Shown here: piece after piece, positions 63,237 through 64,000 of the stretch
How positions within the stretch are numbered: the first letter of the stretch is position 1
How the letters are laid out: every line of letters begins with the position of its first letter
Source: Pseudarthrobacter enclensis
GTDB taxonomy: Bacteria; Actinomycetota; Actinomycetes; Actinomycetales; Micrococcaceae
Direction of reading: 5' to 3'
Length of the DNA stretch: 64,000 bases
NCBI RefSeq assembly: GCF_030811655.1
Contig: NZ_JAUSRE010000018.1
Location: 46,469 to 110,468 of the forward strand
Notes under the pieces: generated by a model
The model's database searches: none
What the model saw: the letters and a program-made list of their open reading frames with translations, nothing else
Told to the model about the DNA's origin: nothing
Translations under genes and position numbers: made by a program

Positions 63237-64000
63237 TCAGCATTCGACGACGTTGACGGCGAGGCCGCCCATGGCGGTTTCCTTGTATTTGGAGGACATG
63301 TCTTTGCCGGTTTCGCGCATGGTGATGATGACTTCGTCGAGGGAGACGCGGTGGGTTCCGTCGCCCCAGAGCGCCATTTTCGCGGCGTTGATCGCTTTCG
63401 CGGCGGCGATAGCGTTCCGTTCGATGCAGGGGACCTGGACCAGGCCGCCGATCGGGTCGCAGGTCAGGCCGAGGTTGTGTTCCATCGCGATCTCCGCGGC
63501 GTTCTCCACCTGTGCCGGGGGACCCGCCCATGACCTCGGCCAGGCCCGCGGCGGCCATCGAGGACGCGGACCCCACCTCGCCCTGGCAGCCGACTTCAGC
63601 GCCGGAGATCGAGGCCTGTTCCTTGTAGAGGACCCCTACCGCGCCGGCGGCGAGCAGGAACCGCACCACCACGCCGTCGCGGTCTTCCTGTGTGGCGGTG
63701 TCCATGCCGGGGGCGAAGTGCAGGGCGTAGAACAGCACCGCGGGGATGATCCCGGCCGCGCCGTTGGTCGGGGCGGTGACCACCCGGCCGCCGGAGGCGT
63801 TCTCCTCGTTCACCGCCAACGCCACCAAGTTAACCCACTCCTGCCAATACGCGGGCTCAAACGGGCCCGCGTCCCAGGCCGCGTCCGGGTCCTGATCACG
63901 CCCGCCGGCGCATTCCTTTTTCAGCCGGCCGTACCAGTCCGGGGCGCGGCGGCGGACCTTCAACCCGCCCGGCAGCACCCCGTCCCGTTTCAGCGACGCG
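63237..64000 (-). pseudogene. sdaA: L-serine ammonia-lyase, frameshifted and cut by the window edge
   Basis: Two frames encode the C-terminal part of SdaA. The first (from the right edge to about 63522) contains [44 protein letters not shown] and ends VMGGSP; the second (from about 63509 to the TGA at 63237) contains [18 protein letters not shown] and ends NVVEC. Cysteines for the 4Fe-4S cluster are present across both. One extra base in the GGGGG run at 63517-63521 explains the break. It may be a sequencing error or a real mutation. The enzyme deaminates serine to pyruvate; the N-terminus is outside the window. Confidence 0.85.

Overview
The window looks like chromosome of a high-GC actinobacterium of the Micrococcaceae, most likely Arthrobacter or Pseudarthrobacter. 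The basis is GC-rich wobble positions, many GTG/TTG starts, several apparently leaderless genes, and actinobacterial families: DUF3263, DUF3027, DUF6457, LytR_C, ThrE, WXG100, a PcrA with a long N-terminal extension, an XPB helicase with a separate N-domain partner, and cell-wall hydrolases behind c-di-AMP riboswitches. No phage, insertion sequence, CRISPR array or plasmid origin was seen. The genus is inferred; no 16S gene is present.

Region 1 (1-14.7 kb) is carbon catabolism. Inositol genes (an aldolase-like barrel and iolC) and a tautomerase gene carry almost identical 22-bp sites upstream. After a small ArsR/SRPBCC operon comes a large minus-strand locus. It encodes a xylose-isomerase-like TIM barrel, a DhaKL-type ketose kinase, an RpiB-like isomerase, a 3-hydroxyacyl-CoA-dehydrogenase-like enzyme, an SDR, an MFS carrier and a divergent triosephosphate-isomerase-like enzyme. 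A GntR gene and a second SDR-MFS pair with its own GntR lie upstream. The kinase and two isomerases match the known tetrulose route (LerK, LerI, DerI) to erythrose 4-phosphate. The dehydrogenase and TIM barrel could feed it by oxidising and decarboxylating a sugar acid. This is the best candidate for an undescribed pathway here.

Region 2 (14.9-29.5 kb) holds sucCD, a frameshifted lipoprotein gene, pcrA, an inositol-monophosphatase-family gene, small membrane proteins, tRNA-Arg(CCU) directly followed by a TTG-started DUF6314-like gene, a NUDIX gene, an ABC exporter and an ABC-F gene whose leader has a strong hairpin. An HTH/membrane-protein pair and a candidate structured RNA follow.

Region 3 (29.5-43 kb) holds a GH38 alpha-mannosidase, the molybdenum-cofactor/formate dehydrogenase maturation cluster fdhD-moeA-DUF6457-mobA, an HNH gene, two tandem NlpC/P60 genes with nearly identical 3' thirds, an M23 peptidase, two c-di-AMP riboswitches, a DtxR regulator divergent from serC, and DUF3027 with a cold-shock gene.

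Region 4 (43-64 kb) is mostly housekeeping: XPB helicase module, two-component system, WXG100 protein, RNase HI fusion, groEL under CIRCE/HrcA-type control, cspA coupled to an orphan binding protein, LytR_C, DUF3263, ung, a DtxR-box siderophore-interacting protein, ThrE exporter, two FemAB-like proteins, TspO, and a frameshifted, truncated sdaA at the right edge.
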